Shown: positions 44,824 to 55,516, numbered from the stretch's first letter. The stretch: DNA of 64,000 nucleotides from Monodelphis domestica (GCF_027887165.1 NC_077231.1:185074603-185138602), one strand, 5' to 3'. Numbers and translations: made by a program. Notes: a model not told the origin generated them from the letters alone.

Positions 44824-45005
44824 CACAGATCTAGAGTTGAAAGGAACCTTAGAGGCCATATAATTCAACCCCTTTCTTTGACAGATGAAGAAACTGAAGT
44901 CTAGAATTGTTAAATAATTTGCCCAGGGTTACACAGATGAGAGGTGGAATTAGAACCTGCATTCTGAGGCTAGAACCAATGTTCTTTCCACTGGGCCACA
45001 TTGCC
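44824..45005 (-). repeat. MIR-type SINE
   Basis: TAGAGTTGAAAGGAACCTTA, TTTGACAGATGAAGAAACTG, TTGCCCAGGGTTACACAGAT and TCTTTCCACTGGGCCACATT, minus orientation. Confidence 0.78.
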
Positions 45006-45993
45006 AATTACTCATGAGCTAAACCTTCACTACTTCAGACGGAGACCAATCTGAATTGGTGAAAAGGCTGAATTATAAAATCTTTCCTAAAGAAATAAAG
45101 TTTGAATACATATTAGTTATCATATAGATGTAGCTTGAATTTGACTAACCAACCCATTGCCGAGCCAGGTTTCTCTAATGAATAATTCCTAATCAGCACA
45201 TCTCTGGGATATATCCCAACTCCGTAGTAGTCACAGATTTCAAGATTGGGACCCCAGGAGAGGGGCTACTCTCACCTCCAGATTCTATCTGATGTACTCT
45301 GTGGGTCTATACTCCCACAGTTATGGTTACTAAGCCCCCACTGGTCAGCTTACCTGTAATAGTTATCCAGTGGATACAATTAGCTCAAAGCAAAGTCATT
45401 TACTAAGGTAGCATAGTAAGAACAGTAGCTACAAAACATCACCCCCATAAACCTGCCATATACATTCCCATAAATACACAAAGCACCTGTGGGGCACAAA
45501 TTTAGAGTATAATGGTAATAAGGCACACATGTGGACAAGGCTGAAGCTCACACCTCTAGTGCTTCAGGGCTCTAGTTATTTTCTCTTCTCCTGGATTCCT
45601 CATTTGGTTCCCCTCTGGATATAGCATCTCGGTGGGGAGGGTCACCCCACTGGCCTCCCTCCCTAGGCCTGCCTCTTTCTGTAGCTCAATTCTCAGCCAC
45701 CAGGATTGTTCTCTATTGAATGCATGGGCAGTTGTTTCCTTTGCTACCAGAAGCCTAAATCTTTGAAGCTGCTTCTCTGTGCCTATATGAAGAATGTGTT
45801 CTCTCTCTACCTCATGCTGGACTCTGAATTATTCCCTACGGTGTCTCCTACTAGTCAAATAGTTCTTCACTATGGTGGGAAAGATATAAAAAATTCCTGT
45901 TCCCCTCTCTAGTCACCCCAGTAGAGGCACATGGGTACACATTCCACAAAGCTATTCTCTGCTTTGGAACCTCTGAACTCTAGGATTGTTAAA
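45006..45993. other. Unassigned segment flanking the L1
   Basis: About 1 kb, somewhat more GC-rich than its neighbours, continuing beyond the L1 at 46492. It may be an old LTR or another repeat; no ends were recognised. Confidence 0.35.
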
Positions 45994-46006
45994 TCTCCAG
46001 GATGTG

Positions 46007-46478
46007 AGGAATTCCATGGGAACTGGAACAACCTCCAGGAATTGATGCAGAGAGGAGCAGAACCAGGAGAACATTGTACACAGAGACTGATACACTGTGG
46101 TACAATCGAATGTAATGGACTTCTCCATTAGTGGCAATGCAGTGATCCTGAACAACTTGGAGGAATCTATGAGAAAAACTTCATTATCCACATTCAGAGG
46201 AAACACTGTGGAAGTAAAAACACCAAAGGAAAATAACTGCTTGATTATATGGGTCGAGCGGGATATGATTGGGGATGTAGACTCAAAATGATCCTCCCAG
46301 TGCAAACATCAACAACATGGAAATAGGTTCTGATCAAGGACACATGTAAAAACCCAGTGGACTTGAGCATCTGCTACAGGAAGGAATGGGGGGAGGGAAG
46401 GGAAGGAAATAATGTGATTCTTGTTACCAAGGAATAACTTTCTAAATTGACTAAATAAAATTTTCAAAAAAAAAAAAG
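46007..46478 (+). mobile_element. Truncated L1 with 13-bp target duplication
   Basis: 5'-truncated L1 that begins in the last codons of ORF2 (EFHGNWNNLQE in one frame, matching KFHGDWNNLQE of the L1 at 62235) and contains the whole 3' UTR and a poly-A tail. The direct repeat TCTCCAGGATGTG flanks it at 45994-46006 and 46479-46491. Plus orientation. The clean tail and duplication indicate a relatively recent insertion. Confidence 0.95.
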
Positions 46479-46661
46479 TCTCCAGGATGTGGCAAGATTA
46501 GCTTTATGAAGGCTTCCAGGGCTGGAGCCAATCTTTTCCCAATCAATGGCCATTGAAATTGAACCAGAAAACTCCTTCACATTTCATACAAGAACAGCAG
46601 AGAATATTGAGGTACTTGTACTTCATTAGTATTCATTACCTGTAATCTCCCTCTTATTTTC

Positions 46662-46753
46662 TATTATATATATATATATATTCTTTATATGCTTTAGATT
46701 CCTTTATTTATATATTTATATATATTTGTTTGCATATATGTGTGTATATATAT

Positions 46754-46785
<32 letters not shown>

Positions 46786-46790
46786 TCCAA
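46662..46790 (+). repeat. (TA)n and (GA)n simple repeats
   Basis: TATATATA tracts at 46663-46680 and 46705-46750, then a GAGAGA tract at about 46753-46786. Confidence 0.9.
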
Positions 46791-46814
46791 AGTCCTTTGG
46801 ACACAGACAAGAAT

Positions 46815-46935
46815 GTAATTAATAAGTCAATTCACAAACATTTATTATGTGCCAGACACTGTGCTACTGTGTTGTGGGGTAAAAATACAAAAATGAGAAA
46901 GTTCCTGGTCTCAAAGTTCTTACATTCTGATAACA
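46815..46935. repeat. L2/MIR3-like fragment
   Basis: ACAAACATTTATTATGTGCC, AGACACTGTGCTACTGTG and GGTCTCAAAGTTCTTACATT. Confidence 0.6.
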
Positions 46936-46959
46936 TCTTCACAGTAAAGGAAATATCAG

Positions 46960-46960
<1 letters not shown>

Positions 46961-47017
<57 letters not shown>
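46961..47017 (+). repeat. (TG)n microsatellite
   Basis: About 28 perfect GT/TG units. Poly-cysteine/valine frames across it are artefacts. Confidence 0.98.
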
Positions 47018-47019
<2 letters not shown>

Positions 47020-47210
47020 TGAATTCAAATCTGGCCCCAGATGCTAACTAGGTGACCTTGAGCAAGTCACTTAATGCTATTTGTCTTAGCTTTTTTATCT
47101 GCAAAATGAGCTGGAGAAGAAATGACAAGTCATTCCAGTATCTTTGCCAAGAAAACTCCAGATGGGGTCATGAAGACAGGACATGACTGAAAAACAACTG
47201 AACATATACA
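47018..47210 (+). repeat. MAR1-type marsupial SINE
   Basis: CTGAATTCAAATCTGGCCCC, AGCAAGTCACTTAATGCTAT, CAAAATGAGCTGGAGAAGAA, CCAAGAAAACTCCAGATGGG and ACAACTGAACATATA. The tRNA head is replaced by the TG repeat. Confidence 0.87.
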
Positions 47211-47279
47211 TATACACAGATATAATACATTTATACACACAGTTTGAAATTACAAGATACTGTGATTGAGGGCACTAAT

Positions 47280-47445
47280 AACTAGGAAAAATCAGGAAAG
47301 GCTTCTTGAAGGAGGTGACATTTGAGCTGGGCCTTATAGGGAACTAGAGATTCCAAGAAACAGGGAAAAGGGGGGAGAGCAATCCAGGCATAGGGATCAG
47401 TCTCTGCTAAGGCACAGGGGCAGGAGATTGTTGCAGAAAGCCTTC
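47280..47445 (-). repeat. Antisense L2-like fragment
   Basis: AAGGAGGTGACATTTGAGCT, GGGCCTTATAGGGAACTAGA and GCAATCCAGGCATAGGGA resemble the antisense LINE blocks at 5535 and 21755. Confidence 0.5.
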
Positions 47446-47879
47446 CAAATGCTTCCCTTAACTTGTGTGGATTTACAGCCAATAATTCCATACTAATTTT
47501 TGTTTGCCATGCATATGAAGAAAAAAATAACAGTAAAGGGCCATTATCCCCAAAGCCAAATTTTCAATTCTTCCTTAGTACGATGGGTCTGTGGAGATTT
47601 CTGTCTCTAGTCTCATTTCACCCTTATTTTTCTTCTTCCCAAATTGGCCAAGGTGTGGTGGATAGCATTCTATTCTACCTATCTAGGTTTGCCCTCTCCA
47701 ACTGCTGCATAAAGGGAAGAGTCTAAGGACTCCATAAGATCTCTCCAAGGGTGAAACCAAAAGTCTTGGGTCTTAGAATAAAAGGAAAGAGAACATAAGA
47801 TGAAAAGGAGGAATACACCTGGTAAAGGAATGACAGAGAGCCCTCTGGGAATAATATGCTATCGGTTATTTTTTCCCTA
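47446..47879. other. Unassigned intron sequence
   Basis: No gene or repeat recognised. Confidence 0.35.
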
Positions 47880-47972
47880 CTTGTTTGATTGACACCTCCA
47901 GTGTCTTTGACAAGAAAAACTAAGTGAGGTCATGAAGAGTCAGACACAACTGCAACAACTGAACAATAAAAG
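47880..47972 (+). repeat. MAR1-type SINE tail
   Basis: CCTCCAGTGTCTTTGACAAG, GGTCATGAAGAGTCAGACAC and AACTGCAACAACTGAACAAT. Confidence 0.8.
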
Positions 47973-48684
47973 AACTTAAGGACATTAGCACAATTAATGT
48001 AGCACAATTAATCAACCAGTAACTGGTGACAGAACTACAAATGTGAGACAATCCTTGTCCTCAAGGAATTTATATTCTAATGGGCAAAAGGCTCAAATAG
48101 TTGTGCAGTAGTCAAGAAAGGAAGTTTTGGTTCAGCCTGTTACAGGAATTATGAGTGGGAACTCCAGGACAGAAGAATATCACACCCTTTCCAGTAGCAG
48201 CCTTAGGGTTTATTTATCATTCCTAGAACAAAAGGTCCAGTGGTAGGGATGGAGAGGAAGATGGAGAGTGGGGATGGGAATGGGGATGGAGAGTGGAGGT
48301 GGAACCACATGTGGTTCAATTCAAGTTAGATGGAAAGATGTCCATGGTGGGTGGGCTCTGGAACTTGGGCTGATAAGATGGGATGAAAAGTCTGGATTGG
48401 GGCTGGCTAGATACAGTGGGTGGAGGGGAATTATCTCTCACTCACTCACCCATCCACCAATGAGGACAGCATGGCCCCAGGATGGAGCCCGAGCATCTTC
48501 CTGACCTTTCAACCTTTTCTCCTCCTAATCCTCTCCCCACCCCTCCAGGCACACTGCTTTCCTGCCTCTGGGTTCCTGGCTTACATTTATCTATGCTAAG
48601 AACCCCTGCCCCCTTGTGCTTGTTGAAATCCTATCAATGGGATAAAATCCAACTCAAATCCATCTTCTCTAGGAAGCCAGCACA
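47973..48684. other. Unassigned intron sequence
   Basis: Includes a GGGATGGA-type purine repeat at about 48245-48300. Open frames at 48268-48763 show no recognisable domain. Confidence 0.35.
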
Positions 48685-48770
48685 TGCCAGAGGTAGGACA
48701 CGAGTCCAGGTCTTCCTGGTCAGGAAGCTGGCTCTTTATCCATTACTCCAAGCTTCCTTTTAGGCACTTA
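48685..48770 (-). repeat. SINE head fragment
   Basis: GAGTCCAGGTCTTCCTGGTC and GGCTCTTTATCCATTACTCC, the complement of a tRNA-derived SINE head. Confidence 0.5.
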
Positions 48771-48796
48771 ATGCTTATTAAAGTGAAAAAAAAAAT

Positions 48797-49062
48797 TGTT
48801 CAGTTGTTTCAGTCCTGTTCAACTTTTAGTGACCCTATTTGGGGTTTCTTGGCAGATACTGGAGTGGTTTTCTATTTCCATCTGCAGCTCCTTTTACAGA
48901 GGAAGAAACTGAGGTCAACAAGGCTAACTAAGTTACTTGCTCAGGTCACACAGCTAGTAAGTTTCTGAGGCTGAATTTGAACTCAGGTCTTTGAAGAGTT
49001 TTCTTGACTCTTCTTGACTCCAAGCCAGATGTTCTATCCAATGTACTACTTGACTGCCCTGG
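48797..49062 (-). repeat. MAR1-type marsupial SINE
   Basis: Inverted tail ATTGTTCAGTTGTTTCAGTC, GACCCTATTTGGGGTTTCTT, CTTTTACAGAGGAAGAAACT, CAGGTCACACAGCTAGTAAG and inverted head ACTACTTGACTGCCCT. Confidence 0.85.
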
Positions 49063-49142
49063 AGTTCTAGGAGCCAATAGGATATAATTGGAGGGTTTTG
49101 AGTGGCATGACTGTATCCATGCATAAGGAACATTGGTTAGGT

Positions 49143-49272
49143 TATTGTTACTCAGTTGCTTGCAGTCATGTCTGACTCTGAGAGTCACCCAGCTAGGAAG
49201 TGTCTAAGGCTGGATTTGAAATCAGGTCTTCCTGACTCCAGTCCAGGTGCTCTATCCACTGTACACTGCCCT
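49143..49272 (-). repeat. MAR1-type SINE, internally deleted
   Basis: Inverted tail TTACTCAGTTGCTTGCAGTC, then directly the head region GTCACCCAGCTAGGAAGTGT, TGAAATCAGGTCTTCCTGAC and GCTCTATCCACTGTACACTG. The central core is missing. Confidence 0.8.
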
Positions 49273-49389
49273 GCACAAATGAATAGACATTCAAATATTT
49301 GTTGGATGAAAGAATCTAATTATCTGCCTTGAAGTCAGCCTTGTGAATCTGTTACTAAAAATAACTACTTACCCAATGAGACTAATTTA

Positions 49390-49628
49390 ATAATAACAGC
49401 TAACAATGATAGAGTGCTTTAAGGTTTAAAAGGCGTCTCCCATACATATGATTTCCTTTGGTCCTTGAAGTAACCGTGTGAAGTAGGTGCTATCATCATC
49501 CCCATTTTACAGATGGGGAAACTGAAGTTGAGAAAGGGTCTAGGTTCACCCAGCGAGTATATGTGTAAGAAAAGATTATACATCCAACTCTGGTGCTCTT
49601 TTCGTTTTCTCATTGAGCTACCCTATTG
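49390..49628 (-). repeat. MIR SINE
   Basis: TAACAGCTAACAATGATAGA, TATCATCATCCCCATTTTAC, AGATGGGGAAACTGAAGTTG and CATTGAGCTACCCTATTGG. Confidence 0.82.
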
Positions 49629-49984
49629 GTTTAAACAAAGAGATGCTATGATTCCATTTGGAAAGTGCCTCTGAGTAGTTTCTCTACCAAACTGGACAGA
49701 TTTCAAATATGGCCTCGGAGAAAAACTAGGTCTGCTATTCAGGGACCAGCCTAGTTAAGTGAAAGGGAGCTCAGAATCAGAATCAGTCTCTGAGCAATGA
49801 ACCGTTTAATTCAATAAATATAACAAATACACTAAAAGTAAATGGTAAAATAAATTATTAGATGAATTGTTAAATAAATTTATTAAATACAATTATAAAA
49901 TGGCCTCGGTATAGTCCTTCTTCCCGCCACTGTTAATAGTGGTGAAGCAGCAAAAAAGAGGATAGGGGGCATTAAGAATCATAG
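49629..49984. other. Unassigned intron sequence
   Basis: No gene or repeat recognised. Confidence 0.35.
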
Positions 49985-50240
49985 AGTTGGGGTCAGCCAA
50001 ATGCTTCAGTGGATCAAGAGCCAGGTGCAGAGACAGGAGTTCCTAGATTCAAAGGTGGCCTCAGACACTTCCTAGCTGTGTGACCCTGAGCAAGTCACTT
50101 CACCCTGTTGCCCTCAGTTACTTCATCTGTAAAAGGAGCTGGAGATGGAAATAGAAAACCTTTTTTTTTTTTGCCCTAGCCCTCACTGCTCTTCTGCCTT
50201 AGAACCAATATACAGTTTTAATTCTAATGGAAGATGCGGG
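49985..50240 (+). repeat. SINE1-type SINE with composite 3' part
   Basis: GTGGATCAAGAGCCAGGTGC, GCCTCAGACACTTCCTAGCT, GTGTGACCCTGAGCAAGTCA, then a MAR1-type piece (ATCTGTAAAAGGAGCTGGAG), a T-run at 50161-50173, and a SINE1 tail (TGCTCTTCTGCCTTAGAACC). Either a chimera of two SINE types or a composite subfamily. Confidence 0.75.
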
Positions 50241-51469
50241 GTTTTGTTTTTTTGTCTTTTTTAAAAAAAGAAATATAGCTAATCATCTAAACTCATTCAC
50301 TCAATTGCTAGTATTTGAAAATGTGATTTTTGCTTGTTGACCAACCAAAGGGCTATAACACTGGAGCATATTCTCCATGTTGGCATCTTCTGGATAAAAG
50401 AAACCAGAGACCTAAAAAACAAAACAAAAAAGCTAACTCTAAATGCAAAGCCAGAACCGAGGCAGGGCAAATGGGGTTGTCGTCATCTTTCCTAGCAAAG
50501 GAAATTTAGCAGGGTGCCACTTTCTCTCCCAATGGGTGGCCACAGATAATTTAGCTGCTGACACCAGATGTACAAACATCCAGACCACCAAGGGTATCAT
50601 CCTCCTGTTTTCTAAATCACTTGTCTAATTTGGGTGGGACTTCCTCTTGCTTGACCTGAACTTCTTCTGCCCTGAATGTCAGTAAGACTTTTCTTTCCTC
50701 TCCTAGTACATTTTTTTTAATGGTGTTTATATACAAATTTCAAAACAAAGGTTTTTGGAGACAAAGTCTCAGCACATTTTAGTGATAGTGGTTTAAATCC
50801 ATAAAGATTCTGCTCCAGTGTTTACAGCTCTTTTCACCTTATTATCTGAGGCCTTTACAAGGGAACTGAAGGGGCCCATCTAACATATGGAGGGATGAGG
50901 AAATAATTCCATTATTATTGAGTATTTAATAAATGTTTGCTTTTAAAAATAAAAATAAATCAAATTCTCTAAGTTTGCACCCTAATGAAATGTGTTGCTT
51001 AGGAATACAGTTGCCACAGCAACACAGGAGGCTTTCTTTTATTCTTGGAGCATTTTCTTAGAGGACCTTGAGATTGGAGAAATCTTTTCTTCAGGCCTCT
51101 CACTTTTTTTCTCTAGTAGAAAAACCAGCTCTTATTTCCTGCATAGCTATTACTCTCTGGAGACCACAGTGAAATCACTCTGGTCTTCCCTGTTTGCTGG
51201 AAGTGAGACTCTCAGGCCTATTCTTAAAGCTAATTCTTATAGTGAAAGGCTCCAGGCAGCTTCTAGCCTTCCCAACCAGTTCACCAGGGACACAGCCATG
51301 AGATGGGCATAGGGGGCTTTCCTTAGGACCAGTTCCTAGCTGGTAGAAACCCAACTTTGAGCTGTTCTTCATATCTTTTCACGGCTCATCAGGGATTTCA
51401 GAAACTTGATTTCATCTTGTATCACTTCAGTCTGGAAGAGCAGCTAGACTCCTATAATCAATAGTCAAT
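50241..51469. other. Unassigned intron sequence
   Basis: No exon, RNA gene or firmly named repeat. Open frames at 50443-50628 and 50992-51312 have no recognisable domain. Confidence 0.4.
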
Positions 51470-51585
51470 AAGCGATCAATATGCACATACTATGTGCCAG
51501 CCACTCAGGGGATACAAGTTAGAAAAATAAAGATGATCTCTAATCTCCAGGAGTTTAGTCTAATGGAAGACTTCCTTCCAGAAAA
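51470..51585. repeat. L2/MIR3-like fragment
   Basis: ATGCACATACTATGTGCCAG, CCACTCAGGGGATACAAG and CAGGAGTTTAGTCTAATGGA. Confidence 0.6.
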
Positions 51586-51639
51586 GGAAGCAGAAAAGAG
51601 AAGATGAGAGTAAGAATTGGAGGTTTAGATGTTGTGTGG

Positions 51640-51790
51640 GGTGGAAACCAAGGAGAAGTATTACTGCAGTAATTTTGGCACACTGATTGATAAGGAGGTA
51701 GATGATAATTGAGGTAGAAGAGGAAGGTAACATATAACCATTTAAAGCTGTTTACAAATTTTAACTTAGCTGTTACTAATACAAAACATT
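51640..51790 (+). repeat. Repeat shared with the 58130 region (RTE 5' side?)
   Basis: TACTGCAGTAATTTTGGCAC, AGAGGAAGGTAACATATA and CTGTTTACAAATTTTAACTT correspond in order to 58133-58250, which lies just before RTE coding sequence. Probably the same LINE family; identification is indirect. Confidence 0.5.
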
Positions 51791-52314
51791 TTTTAAAAGA
51801 ACAAAAAAGCAAGGTAGTGTCTGCCCTCAAGAACCGTATAGTCTAAGGGGAGAAGATGGACACACAAAAGAAAACTGAGAGGGGTGAAGGAGGAAGGAAG
51901 GAAAGGTACAGGGGTGGAGATGGAGAGGTAGAGGTGGGGGTGCAACATGGTGAAATCAAAGAAATCCCAAATGAAAGCAATCAGAAAAAATAAAGAAGGA
52001 AATGAGAAGTCTGAAAAATGCTTTTCTTGTCTCCTCTCTTTAAATGGGGCTTGAGGAATTCATTGACTACACTCTTTCATCACAAGGGCAGAGAGTATTG
52101 ATGAGACGTGAGTACCAAGTTTGATTGGATCTTGCAAGATGATGAGATTTCCCAGGGCTTAATTGAATTGGACCTAACCAAATAAATATAGAAGAAATTT
52201 GTGCAGTAGGCGACATAATTTTAAAAGCTCTCTGGGATTGATTTACAAGCTATCTTAAAAAGGAAAAGGTTTCAAAAATATGGAAAAGATCATGGATTAT
52301 AACTGACAAAAATA

Positions 52315-53700
52315 ATTATTAAGGGGCTCCATCAAGATGGCAGAAAGTTTATGAAAGAGTTTAGCTTCTCAATCACACTTACATGAATAAAAATGCCTTC
52401 AAATAAATAAATATATTTTATAAAGAGGAAATATAGAAAATAAGGGCAAGAAAAAAATTTCACAAGTGTGTAGCCATTTTATTTCTCTTTCAAATAAATA
52501 AGAGAAGACAAGGAAATACATAAGCTACAATGATTAATTAATATTATCAATTTTTAAATCTTAAGAAATCAGCATGTAGGAAAAATGTCAATTCAACTTT
52601 TTAAAATTGCCTAATCAACAAACTGGATCTAGACAAAAAAATATAAAACTGGAAAATAAAAGCTTTTTCAAGAAATGGTATTGCTAATGAAAGCCTCTAT
52701 AAAATAAGACTGTTGAACTAGATCCTATTCAGCTGTAAACCTACAGCCTTCTATCTAGAATGAGATCCATCATTAGTTTAAAAAGGGAATAAAACAAATC
52801 AATAAGAAAAAGCAGCAACATAAGGAAAGCTTCAAAACTGAATTATTATCAATAGTAGATAAAGTTCATAGGCTGAAGATATATTGGCAAAACCCATAGA
52901 AACTAACCAAAACAAGATCAAAGGACAATTCTACTGGGAAAAGACTTGAAAATTTTATCAACAAAGATCAGGGAGTTTAAAGAGATAACCTAAGAGTTTT
53001 GCCACCATTTTTTCAGGATATTGCCCAATAAATTTCTTCAGAACTAGTTAGATCAAAAAAGCAGATTATAAACAGCAGAATTTATCCTGAGTCCTTAGAG
53101 ACAAAAGTCAAATTTCACTTATCCAGATCGATTGTCCTCAAACTCCAGGACTTCATCAATACAGAGGATTTTACAAGTGTCTAAGAAAATGATTGCTCAT
53201 CAAGGAATCCCAATTTGAATCCCATGGGATTAGTCATTGTGAGAAAACAGAGAAAATGCTGGGAAATTACTTACAACATGTCAAAGGAGATCTGATCTGA
53301 CTCCAGAATCCTTAGCCCAGTGAAACCAGGATTAAAATACAAAGATAAAAATATATATTCTATTCCCCACAACATTTCTGGACATTCCCACAAGGAAAAA
53401 ATATGCTGCTTAAAGACTGTGGAAAGTTAAGTCACTCTAAGAGACCAAGATGGGTGAGAATTTTGGAGAGAAATGTAATAAGCAAATCAGAGGCAAATGA
53501 CTGATTAGAGTGCTAAAAAAGCCTAGAATAAAACCCTGGATGGGGCATGAAGATAAATGTTTTTACAGTGTTAGCAAGAGTGTAGAGGAATCTGATCTGA
53601 AGGTTTTTCATGAGGTAGGAGTGAATGGGAGCCTGAGCAGACCTGAGGGAGACTGTTTATTCTTATGCTTATTCAGAGCAATTAGAAAAAGAAATATTAC
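52315..53700 (+). mobile_element. Possible degraded LINE 5'/ORF1-like region
   Basis: CTCCATCAAGATGGCAGAAA at 52327 resembles the start of some L1 5' UTRs, followed by A-rich text with coding-like but stop-ridden frames. It may alternatively be unrelated unique sequence. Confidence 0.3.
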
Positions 53701-53761
53701 AGTCTTGGGTAGTCTGAAGGAATGGATGACACATTCAGTCAGGGACCTTACATAAATGTTG

Positions 53762-53762
53762 C

Positions 53763-53793
<31 letters not shown>

Positions 53794-53872
53794 CAGAGAG
53801 ACACAGAGAGAGAGACAGACAGAGACAGACAGAGACAGACAGAGAGACAGAGAGACAGAGAGACAGAGAGAA
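53762..53872 (+). repeat. (GAGACA)n simple repeat
   Basis: About 110 bp of GAGACAGA and GACAGACA units. The overlapping charged plus-strand frame and Ser/Leu/Cys-rich minus-strand frames follow from the repeat. Confidence 0.96.
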
Positions 53873-54337
53873 AAATAGTTTTGATGAAGTTGTTTTTAAA
53901 CATGCAGGGCCAAACACAAGAAGAAGCATCATAAAGAAGTATGACTGACACAAGGAAATGACAATGTCCCAAACACTTTGATTCAATTAACAAATGCCCT
54001 GCCAGAGTTGTTTTGATTCATAACTAAGGGTTACAAACAGGTCAGTGGAAGACAGAGGAAATCAATACATAAATATATGATGTTTACAAATTTAATAATC
54101 TACCCCAAAGACATATAGTGCATCATAGAGGTGACCCTGGGCATTCAAAAAACTATGTTTGTGGAGCAGAAGCCCTGGCAGGTCCTACACTGCTGGAAAA
54201 TCCTTAAGTATGGTCCAACAATAGATTGAGTCTACTTTCCAAGCACCAGTCCTGATAAAAATGGAGATGGTTATTACCAGTAGCCTGGCCACTTGGACCA
54301 ATAAAACAAAAATACAAAATGGTTCTCAGTTCTGTCT

Positions 54338-54672
54338 TGTAAAAAATAGACTCGAATACAGGACTACAATCCCCATGAGCCTTTGCTCCACTTCCCCAGA
54401 ATGCCTTGTAATCTCACCTGGGCCGAGATCGAGAAGATATTTAAGCAAAGGCTTTTGAAGGGCTCGGCTTTTTTTGGACTTCCGTTTTTGGAGCAGAGGC
54501 GTCTCTTCCATGATGTGAGGTTATTTTGTCTAGGCCTCTGGCCTAGGCACATGTTTCTTACTTGTATATTCTTAATCTTTAACCTTTAATAAACCTCTAA
54601 AAAATATATACTCCTTGCAGAGAGTAACTAATTTCTACCTGCCTCAGTCTCCCCTAAATTTTAATCCTTACA
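54338..54672 (+). repeat. 5' LTR (335 bp)
   Basis: TGTAAAAAATAGACTCG to TTTTAATCCTTACA, so TG...CA ends. A TATA-like ATATTTAA lies at 54437-54444, AATAAA at 54588-54593, and GGACTACAATCCCCATGAGC at 54361-54380 resembles the ZNF143/SBS promoter motif. CTAGGCC-TCT-GGCCTAG at about 54531-54547 is a perfect short inverted repeat. Confidence 0.95.
54437..54444 (+). promoter_or_regulatory. LTR TATA-like box
   Basis: ATATTTAA in the 5' LTR, 100 bp from its start and about 150 bp before the AATAAA signal, the spacing expected for U3-R promoters. An identical site exists in the 3' LTR. Confidence 0.5.
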
Positions 54673-54674
54673 GT

Positions 54675-54692
54675 TGGCGAGCCAGCCAGGAG
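54675..54692 (+). other. Primer-binding site, tRNA-Arg
   Basis: TGGCGAGCCAGCCAGGAG begins two bases after the LTR. Its complement ends in CCA and equals the 3' end of vertebrate tRNA-Arg(ACG) with CCA as I remember it, at all 18 positions. This would place the element among arginine-primed retroviruses. Confidence 0.85.
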
Positions 54693-54809
54693 AAAAAAAG
54701 AACTTTCAATCTTCTGATTTCTTTTCTGATCTTAAATTCAGTTTTAATATCTAGTACCTAGAAATTTTTTTGAGCCATAACTCTCTGGCCAAGGTTTTCT
54801 TCCCTCACA

Positions 54810-55110
54810 AAGCTGCTACGGGCTCCGGACCTGCTGCCCACCCCACCTGGCTCGGCCCCGCCGCTTCCTGCCTGCAGCCTGCAGCCCTGATCATCCTCAC
54901 CTGGTACCTGGTCCCGGCCTTGCCCACCCCCGCAGCCGCTCCTGCTCCTGGCCTCTCACCAGCCCGCTGCCTGCCTATTTCTGCGCCCCAGACCCTCGAG
55001 CACAACCCCAGCCGGCTCATCACCCAGATCCTTGGAGCAGATCGCTCAGGACTCGTTGCGACCAGCTGGTAACAGTATTGGCCACGTGGGCGGAGGGGAG
55101 AGACCAGAGG
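54810..55110 (+). other. GC-rich block inside the LTR element
   Basis: A 300-bp island rich in G, C and CpG in an otherwise AT-rich element. Two plus-strand frames stay open through most of it; the one at 54770-55072 would give a 100-residue Pro/Ala-rich product. I recognise no retroviral or host domain. It could be a leader/packaging region or host sequence captured in the lineage. Confidence 0.5.
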
Positions 55111-55249
55111 GAAAGGAGACCGGGTAATTTTCCCTTAGGCTAAGCCTCCACGTGGATGGGGGTATTGGCCACAGGGGTATCAGAGAGGGGAAAGAGAGAA
55201 AAGACTGGAGAGAAGAAACAGATCTTTTCAAACAGAAACCTAAAAAACA

Positions 55250-55516
55250 ATGGGCTGTTTAAAAGGATTTTTGACTCTTCTGGCAATTTCATTGATTTTA
55301 CCTGCCTGTCTGGGAGCAGACTCAGCCCAAAGATTCAACTTTGAATTTGAAAATGGGTGGCCCAGCGAACTGGAAGCCAGGCCCAGAAACGGGAGGTCTC
55401 TAGCTAAAATCTGGCCTCCGATGCTTCCCAGCTATGGGGCCCTGGACGGATCCCTTGAACCCCGTAGCCTAGCCTTTACTACTCTACCTTCGGACAATAG
55501 ACATTTAAATGGATAA
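55250..55516 (+). CDS. Envelope-like signal peptide fused to SINE-derived tail
   Basis: 88-codon frame in a good initiation context (ACAATGG). Residues 1-23 form a textbook signal peptide: a Lys near the N terminus, hydrophobic core GFLTLLAISLILPACLG, then Ala-Asp. Residues about 24-35 (DSAQRFNFEFEN) are unplaced. From about residue 36 to the stop the frame is translated SINE sequence. A plausible splice acceptor, CTTTTCAAACAG, lies just upstream, as for retroviral env transcripts. It lacks any surface or transmembrane domain. It may be the truncated start of an ancestral env that now ends in a SINE, or a fortuitous frame. No function is claimed. Confidence 0.5.
   Translation: MGCLKGFLTLLAISLILPACLGADSAQRFNFEFENGWPSELEARPRNGRSLAKIWPPMLPSYGALDGSLEPRSLAFTTLPSDNRHLNG

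Noticed and set aside
46740..47051. 103-codon plus-strand frame with Arg/Glu and Cys/Val runs
   Set aside because: It is produced by the GA and TG microsatellites; no coding meaning.
53722..53993. Charged or Ser/Leu-rich frames on both strands
   Set aside because: Translation of the GAGACA simple repeat in several frames.
54326..54589. Frames of 61-68 codons repeated at 57718-58023
   Set aside because: Both sets lie in the identical LTRs; they are repeat copies, not a duplicated gene.
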